From UBA5109 sp964606735 (GTDB lineage: Bacteria > Pseudomonadota > Gammaproteobacteria > Pseudomonadales > Pseudohongiellaceae): DNA of 16,951 nt. The stretch spans positions 1 through 16,951 of the forward strand of contig CAZSHI010000037.1 of assembly GCA_964606735.1 (NCBI GenBank), read 5' to 3'. Within the stretch, counting starts at the first letter, position 1; each line of letters begins with the position of its first letter. The position numbers and the translations under genes are program-made. Shown in pieces: positions 15,577 to 16,951 of this stretch. The notes beneath the pieces were generated by a model. It searched no databases, was not told where the DNA came from, and saw nothing but the letters and a program-made list of their open reading frames with translations.

Positions 15577-16107
15577 ATGAAGACAGATTTCATACCCAAA
15601 AGCAGCTATAACCGTGAAGAACTCCTTGAGTGCGGCCACGGACACCTTTTTGGTCCGGGCAATCCGAAACTGCCGGTTGACAATATGCTCATGCTGGACC
15701 GGATTGTAGATATAAGTGCCGACGGTGGCTCGGAGGGCAAAGGCCATATTCGTGCCGAACTCGATATTCACCCTGAGCTTTGGTTCTTCGAGTGTCACTT
15801 TGATGGTGACCCTGTCATGCCTGGCTGCTTGGGGCTTGATGCCATGTGGCAACTGGTCGGCTTTTATCTCGGCTGGCGTGGCAACACAGGAAAAGGGCGC
15901 GCACTGGGTTGCGGTGAAGTAAAATTTACCGGCGAAATATTGCCTCACCACAAGAAAGTTGTCTATGAACTGGACATTAAGCGCCTGATTGAGCGCAAGC
16001 TGGTGATGGGTATAGCTGATGGAACAGTTTCAGTAGACGGACAGGTCATCTATACTACCAAGGGTCTTAAGGTTGGTCTTTTCAAACCAGATGAATCCTT
16101 GTCCTGA
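15577..16107 (+). CDS. fabA: 3-hydroxydecanoyl-ACP dehydratase/isomerase FabA
   Basis: FabA dehydrates 3-hydroxydecanoyl-ACP and isomerises trans-2- to cis-3-decenoyl-ACP, the branch point to unsaturated fatty acids, as a cytoplasmic dimer. The 176-residue length fits (E. coli 172). Motifs are REELLECGHGHLFGPGNPKLPV near the N-terminus, NMLMLDRIV, and the active site ECHFDGDPVMPGCLGLDAMWQ with His74 and Asp88, the same 14-residue spacing as E. coli His70/Asp84. I chose ATG at 15577 because AAAGGA precedes it (15567-15572) and because family members start just before this point. The upstream GTG at 15529 would add an unrelated stretch. fabB follows after 20 bases, as in the classic fabAB operon. 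Confidence 0.97.
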   Translation: MKTDFIPKSSYNREELLECGHGHLFGPGNPKLPVDNMLMLDRIVDISADGGSEGKGHIRAELDIHPELWFFECHFDGDPVMPGCLGLDAMWQLVGFYLGWRGNTGKGRALGCGEVKFTGEILPHHKKVVYELDIKRLIERKLVMGIADGTVSVDGQVIYTTKGLKVGLFKPDESLS

Positions 16108-16127
16108 TGACTAGGGAGTTTTGATTT

Positions 16128-16951
16128 ATGCGTCGAGTAGTTGTGACCGGGATGGGCATTGTTTCTTGCCTGGGCCTGGATAAACCATCGGTTATTGAAT
16201 CCCTTCGAACAGGCCGTAGCGGTATCACCTATCGTCCTGAATATGAAGAAAACGGCATGCGTAGCCATATTGCCGGTGCCGTCGAACTGGATTTTTCTGA
16301 GTATATCGATCGCAAGAATCTGCGCTTTATGGGCTCGGCTGCAGCCTATGCCTATATCTCCATGGCACGGGCAATAGAAGATGCCGGCCTCAATGAAAGC
16401 GAAGTCTCCAATGAAAAGACCGGCATTATCATGGGCTCGGGCGGCACATCGACCCAGGACCAGGTAGAGACCGTGGACATCATGCGTGAAAAAGGCCTGA
16501 AACGCGTTGGACCCTACCGGGTTACACGTACAATGGGTAGCACAGTATCGGCCTGCCTGGCGACTCCCTTTAAAATCAAGGGCGTCAATTACTCTATTTC
16601 TTCCGCCTGCTCCACCAGTGCACACTGTATTGGCAATGCCATGGAACTGATTCAGCTGGGCAAACAGGATATGGTTTTTGCCGGCGGTGGTGAGATGGAA
16701 CACTGGACCCTGAGCTGCATGTTCGATGCCATGGGCGCCCTCTCTACACAGTACAATGCAACACCGGATAAAGCCTCTCGTGCCTACGATCAGGACCGTG
16801 ATGGTTTCGTTATTGCCGGTGGTGGCGGTACGCTGGTCATAGAGGAGCTGGAACATGCGCTGGCACGAGGTGCCAACATTTATGCTGAGCTGACCGGATA
16901 CGGTGCCACCTCGGACGGCTATGACATGGTCGCCCCTTCCGGTGAGGGCGC
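16128..16951 (+). CDS. fabB: 3-oxoacyl-ACP synthase I FabB (3' end beyond window)
   Basis: FabB elongates the cis-3-decenoyl-ACP made by FabA. The open frame starts at ATG 16128-16130 behind AGGGAG (16113-16118) and runs to the window edge, about 274 of an expected 400 residues. Visible are MRRVVVTGMGIVSCLG, the beta-ketoacyl synthase nucleophile loop SSACSTSAHCIG with Cys161, GGGEMEHWTLSCMFDAMGA, and SRAYDQDRDGFVIAGGGG. The SAHCIG form and GEMEHW segment are typical of FabB rather than FabF. The catalytic histidines would lie in the missing part. It is 20 bases after fabA in the same operon. Confidence 0.96.
   Translation, partial: MRRVVVTGMGIVSCLGLDKPSVIESLRTGRSGITYRPEYEENGMRSHIAGAVELDFSEYIDRKNLRFMGSAAAYAYISMARAIEDAGLNESEVSNEKTGIIMGSGGTSTQDQVETVDIMREKGLKRVGPYRVTRTMGSTVSACLATPFKIKGVNYSISSACSTSAHCIGNAMELIQLGKQDMVFAGGGEMEHWTLSCMFDAMGALSTQYNATPDKASRAYDQDRDGFVIAGGGGTLVIEELEHALARGANIYAELTGYGATSDGYDMVAPSGEG

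Noticed and set aside
16050..16856. Long minus-strand open frame (268 codons)
   Set aside because: It lies fully antisense to the end of fabA and to fabB, whose protein is unmistakable. The antisense product shows no family motif.

Overview
The window reads as ordinary chromosome from a gammaproteobacterium, probably a free-living aquatic or marine one. G+C looks close to half by eye. The evidence is the divergent ssb/uvrA pair, the fabA-fabB operon for unsaturated fatty acids, a manB(cpsG)-type phosphomannomutase beside galU, and many Shine-Dalgarno-led genes. I see no insertion sequences, phage genes, tRNAs, rRNAs or CRISPR arrays. The genus cannot be fixed from sequence alone.

Left part (1-4504), all minus strand: ssb, an RmlD/SDR-like NAD(P)-binding protein, moeA, a TPR lipoprotein, a PCu(A)C periplasmic copper chaperone and a TPR protein follow one another with gaps of 36 bases or less, or with overlaps. 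They could form one transcript starting at ssb. The last TPR gene may be cut short by a frameshift in a run of five A's (plus strand) near the window edge. ssb is divergent from uvrA; their 127-base spacer carries a good -10 box for uvrA and no canonical LexA box.

Middle (4505-13033), plus strand: uvrA (full length), a FrnE/DsbA-like CGWC oxidoreductase, two tandem paralogous periplasmic PQQ-type eight-bladed quinoprotein dehydrogenases, and a PAPS-type sulfotransferase with an N-terminal membrane segment. Each quinoprotein gene has its own strong SD and its own rho-independent terminator, and the first has a near-consensus sigma70 promoter. Both carry the Trp-Asp-Tyr-Asp signature associated with lanthanide-dependent quinoprotein alcohol dehydrogenases, but lack the vicinal Cys-Cys and the usual Asn metal ligand of methanol dehydrogenases. 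This pair is the most interesting part of the window. No cytochrome partner or pqq biosynthesis gene lies nearby.

Right part (13034-16951): the galU-manB operon on the minus strand makes UDP-glucose and mannose-1-phosphate precursors for surface polysaccharide. A roughly 330-base non-coding region follows, then fabA and the start of fabB on the plus strand; fabB runs off the window end. Several genes use GTG (ssb, the SDR gene, the TPR gene, manB) or TTG (sulfotransferase) starts.
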